NCBI GenBank assembly: GCA_049840595.1
Contig: JASGKO010000009.1
Coordinates: 1 to 40,304 of the forward strand
Direction: 5' to 3'
DNA: 40,304 bases
Source of the DNA: JASGKO01 sp049840595
Lineage (GTDB): Bacteria > Verrucomicrobiota > Verrucomicrobiia > Chthoniobacterales > Chthoniobacteraceae
The notes under the pieces are model-generated. The model ran no database searches, was not told where the DNA came from, and saw only the letters and a list, made by a program, of their open reading frames with translations. The translations under genes were made by a program, and so were the position numbers. Positions 29,297-39,810 of this stretch are shown here, piece by piece. Every line of letters begins with the position of its first letter. Position 1 is the stretch's first letter.

Positions 29297-30286
29297 CTAT
29301 GCGGACGTGGAAGGATTTGCGCCCGCCACATCATGCGCCTCGTATTGCTTCGTCCGCCGCGCGTAGGCGATGAAGACCGCCCCCAGCACGATCAGGAACA
29401 ACGAAAGCGTCTGCCCCGCGGAAAGCGGCCCGGCGTGCCACGCCGAATCGGGGACGCGGAAGCACTCGCCGATGATGCGCACGATCGCGTAGAGGATGAA
29501 GAAGGTGCCAGTCAGCGCGCCGCGCGGCTGCTTCGTCCGCGTGCGCAGCAACCACAGCACCGTAAACAAAAACACTCCCTCCAGCAGCCCCTCGTAAATC
29601 TGCGAGGGATGCCGCGGCGGCAGGATCTCGTGCAGGGCACCCGTCATTTCCGGGGTGCGATGCGCCGGCTCGGTCAGGTATTGCATCCCGTCTGCACTGC
29701 CGGAGATCGACAGCTTCTCCCCCAGCTTCTCCCGCAGGCCCGCGGCAAAATCCGTATCTTCCGACAATTCCCCCGGGAACTGCACCGCCCATGGCACATT
29801 TGTGATGCGCCCCCAGAGCTCGCCGTTGATGAAGTTCGCCATCCGCCCGAAGAACAGCCCCACCGGCGCGACCACGCACAAATTATCGCCAATGCTCGTC
29901 CACGAAATTTTGTTCCGCCGGGCGTACACCCACGTAAAAATAATCAGCCCCAGCATGCCGCCATGGCTGGCCATCCCGCCCTGCCACACCTTGAAAAAAT
30001 CGAGCGGATGCGTGAGCACATCCAGCAGCCCTTTCTCGGGCAGCCAGTAAAAGAGCGTCCACCCGAGTCGCCCCCCCAGCATCACGCCAAAGAAGGCGGC
30101 CAGGGAAATGAAGTCGCCCACTTTCTCCGGCGCCAATTCCGAATAACCCCGCTGCGCCAGCCAGCGGAAAAGCCACCAGCCGCACACGAACGCCATCACA
30201 TAGGCAAAGCCATACCAGCGTAATCCAAAGCCTTCCCCAAACTGAACAATGAACGGACTGAGATCGTGCAGGTAATACGCAAGCAT
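29297..30286 (-). CDS. lgt: Prolipoprotein diacylglyceryl transferase
   Basis: About 329 residues from the ATG at 30286, preferred because MLAYYLHDLSPFIVQFG matches known N-termini; the frame also runs upstream to 30367. This polytopic inner-membrane enzyme moves diacylglycerol from phosphatidylglycerol to the lipobox cysteine of preprolipoproteins. Seen are the GLRWYGFAYVMAF start, GGMASHGGMLG with the essential His, the Lgt signature GRMANFINGELWGRIT, and RHPSQIYEGLLEG. An insert of about 50 residues (SEDTDFAAGLREKLGEKL ... EPAHRTPEMTGAL) lengthens the periplasmic loop before RHPSQ compared with the E. coli enzyme. It is transcribed alone, divergent from the unknown gene at 30366. Confidence 0.96.
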   Translation of the reverse strand: MLAYYLHDLSPFIVQFGEGFGLRWYGFAYVMAFVCGWWLFRWLAQRGYSELAPEKVGDFISLAAFFGVMLGGRLGWTLFYWLPEKGLLDVLTHPLDFFKVWQGGMASHGGMLGLIIFTWVYARRNKISWTSIGDNLCVVAPVGLFFGRMANFINGELWGRITNVPWAVQFPGELSEDTDFAAGLREKLGEKLSISGSADGMQYLTEPAHRTPEMTGALHEILPPRHPSQIYEGLLEGVFLFTVLWLLRTRTKQPRGALTGTFFILYAIVRIIGECFRVPDSAWHAGPLSAGQTLSLFLIVLGAVFIAYARRTKQYEAHDVAGANPSTSA

Positions 30287-30365
30287 CCCAAAAAGCGAAG
30301 GGGAATCAGCGTTCGATGTCGAGCGGTATTGACATGTTTCGACAGCTTCACCTAAAGCAGAGGCC

Positions 30366-30932
30366 ATGTCCTGGAGGGAAGTTCTTCATCGCGGCTTAGT
30401 CATCCTGCTCGTGCTCGCCTTTGCGGTCGCGGGACTGCATGGGCTGCCCCGCCTGCATGCCGCGCTTTCCTCCAGAAAGGCAAAATGGGGAATCGGACAC
30501 TTCAAATTTCATCTGGAGATCCCCCGCTTCAAAAAATTTGCCGTCATCCTCCCCGATACCTGCGCGGTCGAAGGCACCGGACCGCTGTGCGCGGTGGACG
30601 GCGTGCTGCTCGCCAGTTGCGGGACCGATGGCTCCAGGAAATTGCTCGCCTATCTCAACCAGCAGCCCGCTTCCCTGCCCGTCCACATCCTGGTCCCGAC
30701 CAATGACGGCACCGGCAAGCTGACCGCTTACGTCATCCGCTATCTCCTCTGGCCCAGACCGGTGGTGGTCACCAAATCGGACACCTTGACCGCCCTCTCA
30801 CCGGCCGACCGGCAAAGCACCCAGACCTGCCAGCTTCTTCTCAGCGGGTTCACGCCCACCGCGGGAATGCCCGATGGCCAGTGGATTGCCCCGCGGGTGT
30901 ACGCCTTTCGCCCCCCGCCTTCTTCTCCATGA
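30366..30932 (+). CDS. Membrane-anchored protein of unknown function
   Basis: 188 residues with one N-terminal membrane helix (GLVILLVLAFAVAGLHGLP) that may be uncleaved, followed by a periplasmic or external domain. Visible segments are FAVILPDTCAVEGTGPLC, DGVLLASCGTDGSRKLLAYL, HILVPTNDGTGKLTAYVIRY and PRPVVVTKSDTLTAL. Three to four cysteines could form disulfides. I do not recognise a family. Its stop overlaps the start of the following GT-C-like gene by four bases (ATGA), so the two are co-translated and probably work together, perhaps as an accessory subunit for envelope glycan transfer. That link is inference. Confidence 0.75.
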   Translation: MSWREVLHRGLVILLVLAFAVAGLHGLPRLHAALSSRKAKWGIGHFKFHLEIPRFKKFAVILPDTCAVEGTGPLCAVDGVLLASCGTDGSRKLLAYLNQQPASLPVHILVPTNDGTGKLTAYVIRYLLWPRPVVVTKSDTLTALSPADRQSTQTCQLLLSGFTPTAGMPDGQWIAPRVYAFRPPPSSP

Positions 30933-32300
30933 ATTTTCTCAAACTACTTTGCGCGCTCGGGGTCATCTTCGCCGCCGGCACCGGGGCCTTTGCCCTCCTC
31001 CTGCAGCGCCGCCCGCAATTCTCCCTGCCCAGCCTGGCCGCTCATTCGTGGCTGCTGGGTTGCGCCTGCATCTCGCTCCTGCTGTGGGTTGGCGGCTGGT
31101 TCTGCTCGGGCCCGGCCCTGGTTGCGCTCGTCGTCGCGGGCAGCCTGGCCCTGGCCCTGGCCGGGGTTAAAATCCTCCGGCAAAAAGAGTTCACCGGTCT
31201 CGCCGGATCAGGCGGGCGGGCGACCAGCCTCCTGCTGATGACGATCCTCGCCCTCCAGGTGGGAGTGATCTTCTGGATTCAATCGCGCCAGGCTTTTGGC
31301 TGGGATGGGCTGTTGATGTGGGAGATGAAAGCGCGCTTCGCTTTTTTCCACGGCGGGGTCGTCCCCACCGGTTATTTCAAGGATGCGCTGCAGATTGGCT
31401 CTCATCAGGATTATCCGCTCCTGGTGCCGCTTACGGAAACGTGGGGTTACCTCTGCCTGGGTGCGCCCGATCAATACTGGGTGCGCTTCGTTTTTCCGTT
31501 CTTTTATCTCTCGGCCGTCCTGCTCACGTTCGATGGCGTGCTCCGGCTCACCGGGCGCAAAACCGCGGCCCTGCTCTCCGGCGCGCTGCTCTTTTTTATT
31601 CCCATGGCGGTCAGTGTCAGCGAGGGCGGGTTTGGCTCGGGGTATTCCGATTTTCCCCTCGCCGTTTTCTACCTCGCCTGCGGGGTCGAGCTGCTCGTCT
31701 TTTTTCAACAGGGCACGCTGGAGACCCGCCCCTTGATGATCGCCACGAGCAGCCTGCTGTTGTGGATCAAACAGGACGGGATGGTGCTCTGGCTTTGTTT
31801 CATGCTGGCGACGGCGCTGGCCCTCTTCATTCATAAACGCTCGTTCTCCACGCTGGCCTGGCTGGCGCTCCCGGCCATCGCGATCAAGGCCGCCATGGCC
31901 GTATTTTTCCACTTGATGCAGGCCCATAGCCGCACCGATTTCTCGCCCATGACGCTGGGAATCCTCCAGCAAAACCTGGATCGCGCTCGGCCCATCCTCA
32001 CCTATCTGGTTCGGCGAATGGACCAGCCTCGACCGCTGGGGACTCACCTGGCCCGCCTTTTTCGCCATGGTGATTTACTTTTCCATCACCCGGAAATGGA
32101 AAATCGCCGGGCCGCTCCTGCTGCTGGTCCTGCTCCCGCAGCTCATCTTTTCCTTTACCTATCTCTTCAGTTCCATGGAGCCCTACACGCGGCACATCAC
32201 CTCTTCCATCTCGCGACTCCTGCTCCAGTCGGCCCTGGTCACTCTACCGGCCCTGGGCGTCGCGCTGGCCTCCCTGCTGGGCCGGAAGGACGGAGCGTAG
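30929..32300 (+). CDS. Polytopic membrane protein, GT-C glycosyltransferase-like, frameshifted
   Basis: About 457 residues after one frame change near 32010 (the tail reads in the frame containing WFGEWTSLDRWGLTWP and MVIYFSITRKWKIAGPL). It has at least ten hydrophobic helices, beginning LLCALGVIFAAGTGAFALLL. A large loop after the third or fourth helix carries FGWDGLLMWEMKARFAFFHG and QIGSHQDYPLLVPLTETW, an acidic/aromatic pattern seen in lipid-linked-sugar transferases of the GT-C fold (ArnT/PMT-like). The match is structural in style only and the donor is unknown. Its start overlaps the preceding gene by four bases. Its 3' end overlaps the convergent uvrA reading frame by 57 bases. Confidence 0.78.
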
Positions 32301-35300
32301 GAACGGCGCGGTGCGGCTGGTCGGGTGCGTGGCCACTTCGGCCGGCGGCCCGGCGACGACCAGCTGGCCGCCGGCCATTCCCGCTTCGGGGCCGATATCC
32401 AGCACGTAATCCGCCTCGGCGATCAGCTCGATATGGTGCTCGATCACCACCACGGTGTTCCCTTCGTCCACCAGCCGGTGAATCACCTTCAGCAACTCGC
32501 GCACATCCGCCGTATGCAGGCCGATCGTCGGCTCCTCAAGCAGGTAGAGGGTGCTCTTCGGCTCGCGCTGCTGGCGCAGGCGGGAATGCTGCGCCCGGCC
32601 CACGCCCCGCGAGAGCTCGCTCACCAGCTTGAGCCGCTGCGCTTCGCCGCCACTGAGCGTGGGGCTCGGCTGCCCCAGGCGCAGATACCCCAGCCCGGTA
32701 TCCAGCAAGAGCGCCAGCGGGCGGTGGATCGCCGGCTGGGCGCTGAAAAATTGCGCGGCCTCGGCCATCGTCATTTCCATCACGTCGCCGATGCTCCGGT
32801 CATTGAAGAGCACTTCCAGCGTCGGCGGGTTGTAGCGCTTGCCGTTGCAGTCGTGGCACGGGAGATAGCTGGCCGGGAGAAAGTTCATCTCGATCTTGAT
32901 GATCCCCTGCCCGCCGCAGGTCTCGCAGCGGCAGCCGGCGTTGTTGAACGAGAACCGGCTCGCGGTGTAGCCCCGCATGCGGGCCAGCGGCATCTGGGCG
33001 TAGAGCTTCCGGATCTCGTCGAAAACCTTGATGTAAGTCGCCGGGGTCGAGCGCGAGGTCTTGCCGATCGGCGACTGGTCCACTTCGTAGAGGGTCTCCA
33101 GAAATTCCGCCCCGGCCAGCTTCGCCTCGACGTGCAGCTTCGATTTCTTGTCGAGCGCCTTGCGGCAGGCATCGCGCAGGGTGCGCATCAGCGTGCTCTT
33201 GCCCGAGCCGGAAATGCCGGTGATGACCGAGAGCCTTCCGACCGGGAACTTCGCGGTCACATTTTTCAGGTTGTTCGTCTTCGCCTCGCTCAGCGTCAGC
33301 CAGCGCGTATCCTTGCCCACGGGGCGCCACTGCCCGTTGAGCGGGTGCGTGACGGGGTGCGCCAGCGTCCGCGCCGTGATCGAATCCTGGTTCTTCACCA
33401 GCTCCTGCAGCGGCCCCATCGCCACGACACGACCGCCGTTCATACCCGCCCCGGGGCCGAGGTCGATGATCGTATCCGCGCGGCGCATCGTGTCTTCATC
33501 GTGCTCCACGACGACGAGCGAATTGCCCTTTTGCTTCAAGGCTTCCAGCGTATCGAGCAACGCCGCGTTGTCGCGCGGGTGCAGGCCGATCGTCGGCTCG
33601 TCGAGGACGTAGAGCACGCCGCGCAGGTTCGAGCCGAGCTGGGCCGAGAGGCGGATGCGCTGCGACTCGCCGCCGCTCAGGGTCATGGCCGAGCGATCCA
33701 GCGACAGATAACCGAGGCCGACCGTGGTCATGAATTTCAAGCGTTGCTCGATCTCCGGTCGCAAATCGCGGGCGATGATCTTGCGCGTCCCGGCAAACTT
33801 CCAGCCCGCCAGCATCTTGAGCGCATCCTGCACCGGCTGCGCCACGAACTGGGCAATCGTCCAGTCGCCCACCTTCACATGGCGCGCGGCCTCGTTGAGC
33901 CGGGTGCCGAGGCAGCGCGGGCACGGGGTCGCCTCGCCCTCTTCCAGCCACTCGTGCTGGCGCTCCTCGTAAAGCTCCTGCTCCAGTTGCGACTCGGCGC
34001 GGTCGTTGACGGCGGCGGTCCAGATCTCGCCGAAGCCGCGACAACCCTGGCACCAGCCGTGCGGCGAGTTGAAGGAAAAGAGGCGCGGATCGAGCTCCTC
34101 GAACGAATCGCCGCAGCTCGGGCAGCTCATCTCGGTGCTTACCACCGTGATCCGGTTTTTCGCATCCATCAGGCGCACCGTGCCACGCCCGATCTCCGAG
34201 CGCGCGCTTCAAAATCTCGCGCAGATGCTTGGGCGAATTCCGTTCGCCGACCAGCACGTCGATCGTGTGCTCGCGGAAGCGCTCCAGCTTTTCAAACGAG
34301 TCCACCCATACCCACTTTCCATCCACGTAGAGTTGCTCGAAGCCCTGGCGGCGCGCCCAGCGGGCGACATCGGTATGGAAACCCTTGCGCGCTTTCACCA
34401 GCGGCGCGAGGACGCGGATCTTGCCTTTGGCGGCGAGCGCCTCGGCCTTGGTCACGATGGATTGCAGGCTCTGCTTCTCCACCGCGACGTTACACTTCGG
34501 GCAGTATTGCGTGCCGAGCTTGGCAAAGAGCAGGCGCAGGAAATGGTAAACCTCGGTGACGGTGGCGACGGTGGATTTTCCACCGCCGCGGGTGACACGC
34601 TGCTCGATCGCCACGCTCGGCGGGAGGCCGGAAATCAAGTCCACATCGGGCTTTTCCAGCTGCTCGACGAATTGCCGCGCGTAGGGCGACATGCTGTCGA
34701 GGAACCGTCGCTGCCCTTCGGCGAAGAGCAGGTCGAAGGCGAGCGTGCTCTTGCCCGAGCCGCTCAGGCCGGTGATGACGACCATCTGATCGCGGGGAAT
34801 TTCGAGCGAGATGTTCTTCAGGTTGTGCTCGCGCGCGCCGAGGATGCGGATGGTTGATGGTTGATAGTTGAGGGTTAGAGGGTTCTTCCGCTACGCGCAG
34901 ACTTTCTTGGCCTCGGTACGCGGAGGGAGCGAGGTCGCGGGCGAGGACGGAGCGCAGGAAACGACCGGTGTGCGATTCCTCCACTTGCGCGACTTCTTCC
35001 GGGGTGCCGGTGGCGACGACCATTCCGCCGCCGCTGCCCGCTTCGGGGCCGAGGTCGATGAGATAATCGGCGCACTTGATCACTTCGAGATTGTGCTCGA
35101 TCACAAGCAGGCTGTTGCCCTGCGCGGCGAGGCGCTGGAAGACTTCGAGCAGCATCGCCACGTCGTCGAAATGCAGGCCGGTGGTCGGCTCGTCGAAGAT
35201 CAGGAGCGCGCCGCCTTTCCGACCGCTCTCGCGGTGAGATGCTGCACGCAGCTTGAGCCGTTTTTTTGCGATTCGCCGCCGGACAGGACGTTCAGCGGCT

Positions 35301-37826
35301 GGCCGAGGCGCAGATAGCCGAGGCCGACCTCCGCGAGCACACCGAGCGGCCCGGCGATGCGCGCTTCCGGTGCGAGAAAAATTCGATCGCCTGGGTGACG
35401 GTCATTTCCAGCACGTCGTGGATGGACTTTTCGCGCAGCTTCACCTCCCCAGCACATGGGGCTGATAGCGGCGGCCCTCGCACTCGGGGCAGCCTGTCAG
35501 AAAAGATCGCTCAGGAACTCGATCTCGATCTTCTCGAAGCCGGTGCCCGAGCAGCGCTCGCAACGTCCGGTGCCGGAGTTGAAGCTGAACGCGCTCGCCG
35601 TGAAACCCTGCGCCCAGCGTCCGGCGAGGTGGCAAAGGCCTCGCGCACGTAATCGAACACGCCGAGATAAAGGGCCACGCTGGAGCGCGGAGTGCGGGCC
35701 AGCGGCGATTGATCGACCATCACCACGCCGCTCACGCGATCAAAGCCGGTGAGGCGTCGGCAGGCCCCGGGCGCTTCCTCGCAAGCCTCGCCCCGCGCGC
35801 GGAGCAAATTGCGATACAATACCTCGTGCACGAGCGTGCTCTTGCCCGAGCCGGAGACGCCGGTGATGCAGGCAAAGACGCCGAGCGGGAACTCGACGCT
35901 CACGTCGCGCAGGTTATGCTCCTTCGCGCCTTCGACGCCGATCCAGCTCGTGGGCTTCCGCCGCTCCTGCGGAATCTCGATTTGCTGGCGTCCGCTCAGA
36001 TAGTCGGCGGTGAGCGATTGGCCCCCCTTCAATTTCAGCGCCGCGTCGAGCGGGCCGTGAAAAACCACTCGCCGCCCGCCTCGCCGCGGCCAGGGCCCGA
36101 GTTCCACCAGATTATCCGCCGCACGCAGCACGGCTTCCTCGTGTTCCACCACCAGCAACGTATTGCCCTTGTCGCGCAGCTCGCGCATCACCTTCACCAG
36201 CCGCCCCACATCGCGCGGATGCAGGCCGACGCTCGGCTCGTCGAGCACGAAGAGGGTATTCACCAGCGACGCGCCGAGGCAGGTCGTCAAATTCACCCGC
36301 TCGACCTCGCCCCCGCTGAGCGTGCGCGTCGGACGATCCAACGACAAATACCCCAGCCCGACCTCGACGAGATACCGCAGCCGCGAAGTGATCGCCTCGC
36401 GCAACATTTCGCGGGTCGAGTCATCCTTGCCCGTCTCGTCCACCACCGGCCCGCTCGCCTCGCGCAGGATCGGCAGCAACGAATCGGCGGACATCACCAT
36501 CAACTCGGGGAGCGTCTTTCCCGCCGCGCGGAAATTCAGGACCGCGGGCTGGAAGCGACCGCCGTTGCACTGGGGGCATACGGTGTAGCTGCGGTAGCGG
36601 CTGAGTAGCACCCGGACGTGCATCTTGTAGCTCTTGGATTCGAGCCAGTTAAAGAAGCCTTTCACCCCATACCACAGCCCGGCTTTCCACAAATCGTCGC
36701 CGGTCACGTCTTCGCTCCGCGGCTCGCCGTAGAGCACCCAATGCTGATCGGCCTCCGGCAAATCCTCGTAGGGACAATCCACGTCCACCTCCTTGCGCGC
36801 GGCGGCCTTCAGCAGGTCGCGCTGACACTCCTGCCCGTTCTCCGTCTGGAACGGCTTCACCACGCCGCCCTTGATACTCAGGCTGCGGTTCGGAATCGCG
36901 CGCTCCAGATCGATCGTGATGAAGCCGCCGAAGCCCTTGCAATCCGGGCACGCGCCGAGCGGATGATTGAAGCTGAACAACCCCGCACTCGGCGGCGTAA
37001 TCTCCAGGTCGCAATGCGGGCAGTGCCAGCCGCTGCTGAAGGGAAGTTGATGGTTGGGCGTTGATGGTTGATTGGCGGGGATGAGCGTCAGTTTGCCTTT
37101 GCCGAATCTCAGCGCGGTTTCGACCGCTTCGGCGATGCGTCCGCGGTTTTCCTCGTTCACGGTCACGCGGTCCTGAATGACCTGAACGACGGGCGGGAGA
37201 CGCTTCAATTTGGGGGCTTCGTCGAGACGGGTCACCTCGCCCTCCAGCCACACCCGCAGGTAGCCCTGCTGGCGCAGGAAGTCGAAGAATTCCTCCGGCT
37301 TGGTGCCGACCGGGGCAGGCACCCCGAAGGTGACGAGCACGGGCTGCCCGGCGCACCTGGCGAAGATCTCGCGCACGATGGATTGCGCGGTCTCGGGGCG
37401 GATCGGGCGACTGCACGAAGGGCACGACGCCTCGGCCACCAGCGGCATGAGCAGCTTCAGGTAATCGTTGATCTCCGTCATCGTTCCCACCGTGGAGCGC
37501 GTGGATTTCACGTGGTTCGCCTGCTCGATGGCGATCGCGGGCGGGATGCCGAGAATTTCATCCACCTGCGGCTTGTCCATGCGATCCATGAACTGCCGGG
37601 TGTAGGGCGAAAACGTCTCCACATACCGGCGCTGCCCCTCGGCGTAGATGGTATCGAAGGCGAGACTCGACTTTCCGCACCCGCTCGGCCCGGAAATGAC
37701 GTTCAATTGACCCAGCGGCAGGTCCAGATCGAACCCCTTCAAATTGTTCTGCCGCGCCCCGCGAATGCGGACCACTCCAGCAGCGGGCACAGTAGCAGGT
37801 GGTCGGGCAGGCAGGTTCTTTTTCAT
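32244..37826 (-). CDS. uvrA: Double-length (tandem-fused) excinuclease ABC subunit A, multiply frameshifted
   Basis: Read as one gene of about 1,860 residues, it holds two complete UvrA modules with four ABC ATPase domains, as in Chlamydiae. UvrA detects distorted DNA and loads UvrB for excision repair. Module 1 (frame 35511-37826, then fragments to 34850) has Walker A ISGPSGCGKSS, zinc cysteines CPSC/CPHC/CPDC, LSGGEVERVNL, a second Walker A ITGVSGSGKST, and later pieces TGCPECEGRRYQPH, LNVLSGGESQ and SLLVIEHNLEVIKCADYL. Module 2 (frames 33496-34785 and 32244-34178) has ITGLSGSGKST, CPSCGDSF, LSGGESQRIRL, ITGISGSGKST, CETCGGQG, CHDCNGKRY and LSGGEAQRLKL. Frame changes are needed near 34200, near 34850, and several times within 35160-35650. 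All motifs survive, so assembly errors are likelier than decay. Two low-complexity heptamer insertions sit inside the coding sequence. Confidence 0.9.
34850..34881 (-). repeat. Heptamer-type tandem repeat between the two UvrA modules
   Basis: On the coding strand this reads as repeats of TCAACTA/TCAACCA, translated as SNPQLSTINHP-like residues. It lies exactly in the linker between UvrA modules 1 and 2, where the frame also changes. Such repeats behave as dispersed low-complexity insertions in some PVC and Bacteroidota genomes (from memory). Confidence 0.6.
37046..37075 (-). repeat. Heptamer-type repeat inserted in UvrA module 1
   Basis: On the coding strand CCAATCAACCATCAACGCCC and CAACCATCAAC repeat units encode ANQPSTPNHQLP between the end of the first ATPase insertion (KLTLIP) and the zinc-binding HCPHCD. 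The frame is kept. It is related to the repeat at 34850-34881. Confidence 0.6.
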
Positions 37827-37982
37827 GCAGGCAAAAATTCGAGTTTTCTAGGTCGTAGAACCTCGCACATCTGGCAAGGGCCAGAGCGATCTTCCCTACA
37901 GAAAAAGTGCTGCCAGGAACAGCTTTACAGAGAAAAATTTAAGACACGATGAACCGGACCGTGACGACGCACTGGGCCGGGC

Positions 37983-39434
37983 TCACTTCACGAGATGAAA
38001 GGTCATTTCCACCGGGGTGGCGGTTTTGAGCTGGGGTGCGGTGGCGCGACCGTATTGCCAGGCAACGACAGTGACGGCCACGGGGTATTGGGCGCGCGGG
38101 GGGATGGCGGTGAAACGGAGGGTGTCGCCATCAAGCTCGGCGGGGCCTTCGCGGACGTAGTAGTAAACTTTTTCGCCGGAATCGACGCGGGCGTTCAGCT
38201 TAAGGGACAGAGTGCCGGCGCGCTGGTCGGGGATTTGCGGGAAAGTGATATGCTGGTCTTTCCCCTGGGTATTGGTGAGCGGGAAGTGCAGAACCGATTG
38301 CTGGACGACGCGGCGGTATTCGCTGTCGCCGGAATGGGTGGCGAGGAGCCAAATCTCGTTGGACCGCTTGTGGTTGTTCGTGCCCATGCGGTAGAAGCGG
38401 ATGGACCAGGTATCGGGGCCGGTCTGAACGACGGGGCCACAGATGCGGCTGATGGTGACCGGGTCACCGCCGAAGGCGTGATCAACATGGGAACCGGCGG
38501 GGAGGCCGGTCCAGCCTTCGGGACGACCGGGCGGCACGGTGTCAATAAAACCGGCCTGGAGTTTGAAGCTGACGCCATCGGGCAGGGGCTGAAAGGCAAG
38601 GGTGACCTGCTGGTGGGTCTTGGGATTCTGCTCCACGAACTTGCCGTTTTGCAGATAGCCGAGGAGGTCCACTTTTTTACCCCGATACTGGCCCTCGAAG
38701 GTCTCGGTGGCTTTGGCGAGTTCGCCATCGAAATACCAGAAGGCATCGTTGGGATCGCCCTTGTATTGGGCGACAGGGGCGGCAGGGAACTTGGGGGAAG
38801 CGGCACGGTGCCAGCGATCGGCGAGCCAGCCCGTTTTGGTGGGATCAATCGGCTTGAGCACGGTGGGACGGTCGAGCGGCACCTCGGCGGGCAGGCGATA
38901 TTGCGCGGCCTTTTTCAGATAAAGTGCGAGGTAGTCCACCTTGGCATCGCTGACATCGAAATGGCCGGCGCCGGGATTTTGCAGCATGCTGAGGGCGGTC
39001 ATGGGATGGGCCTTTTTGTCAGCGAGGCCAGCCCCGGCGCGGCCCTCGGCCCCCTCGTATTCCCCCATGGAGACGAGGCCGGGAATGCCATCGACGGTGC
39101 GGGTGCCCCAATCGGGGGTGTTCATATCCTTGTAATAGGGCCACTGGCCACTGATGGACATGACTGCCAGCGTGCGGGCGGGATCCCAGGCGGCAAAATT
39201 CCACGGGGCCGAGGCGGCGGCGGAATGGCCGATGGGGACGACCGGGATGTATTGCAACTCACCGTAGCCGGAGACCGTGGCGAGATCTTTCATCATTTCA
39301 TTGAACCCGTCGCCCGCGCCTTTATCGAAGCGGAAGAAGAGGTCAATCGCCGGGGTGACCCAGATTTCCGCGAAACCGAGCTCGCTAAGGGCGGCGCGGA
39401 ATTTCGGATGCTCGAAGATGGGCTCCTCCTCCAT
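37983..39434 (-). CDS. Secreted alpha/beta-hydrolase (esterase-like), true start uncertain
   Basis: The 483-residue frame from ATG 39434 is clearly not the whole protein. The same frame stays coding upstream to about 39640 with a hydrophobic export segment (FLRTVFFALVFLLIPRAHA) and then DWQWSVPIPSVAS, FLWIPPNCQHLRGVVFGQHN. No ATG, GTG or TTG precedes it before an in-frame stop, so the start may be lost to an indel. The nucleophile elbow is PIGHSAAAS (Ser71 from the 39434 ATG), and GAGHFD supplies the likely catalytic His, with an acidic residue expected between. The fold resembles secreted carbohydrate or polyester esterases of the PHB-depolymerase/feruloyl-esterase type. The C-terminal ~200 residues are beta-rich and end AWQYGRATAPQLKT. 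It diverges from the GH2 gene, consistent with a role in polysaccharide breakdown. Confidence 0.82.
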   Translation of the reverse strand: MEEEPIFEHPKFRAALSELGFAEIWVTPAIDLFFRFDKGAGDGFNEMMKDLATVSGYGELQYIPVVPIGHSAAASAPWNFAAWDPARTLAVMSISGQWPYYKDMNTPDWGTRTVDGIPGLVSMGEYEGAEGRAGAGLADKKAHPMTALSMLQNPGAGHFDVSDAKVDYLALYLKKAAQYRLPAEVPLDRPTVLKPIDPTKTGWLADRWHRAASPKFPAAPVAQYKGDPNDAFWYFDGELAKATETFEGQYRGKKVDLLGYLQNGKFVEQNPKTHQQVTLAFQPLPDGVSFKLQAGFIDTVPPGRPEGWTGLPAGSHVDHAFGGDPVTISRICGPVVQTGPDTWSIRFYRMGTNNHKRSNEIWLLATHSGDSEYRRVVQQSVLHFPLTNTQGKDQHITFPQIPDQRAGTLSLKLNARVDSGEKVYYYVREGPAELDGDTLRFTAIPPRAQYPVAVTVVAWQYGRATAPQLKTATPVEMTFHLVK

Positions 39435-39810
39435 GTTGTGCTGGCCGAAGACGACGCCGCGCAGGTGCTGGCAATTGGGCGGAATCCAGAGAAAGGCGCG
39501 AGGGTGGTCGTTGTTCTCGGTGGAGGCGACGGACGGAATCGGTACGGACCATTGCCAGTCGGCGGCGTGGGCCCGGGGGATGAGCAGGAAGACGAGGGCG
39601 AAAAAGACGGTGCGAAGGAAGTAGGAGCTGATGAAGGGAAAGGTTCGATGCCAGATGTGGGGCTTTTTGCCGGGGGCGGCAATCGCGGGGGTTAGTTACA
39701 CATTTTAGCAGAAAGTTAACCGCAGAAACGCCGAGGCGTAGAGGTTGATTGTCAGCGGCGGAATTTTCGCTTTCACTCAGCAGCGCAATTCACCCATACC
39801 CCCCTCATTT

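Noticed and set aside
32325..34559. 744-codon plus-strand frame opposite uvrA
   Set aside because: Composition typical of an antisense frame; all UvrA motifs are on the minus strand.
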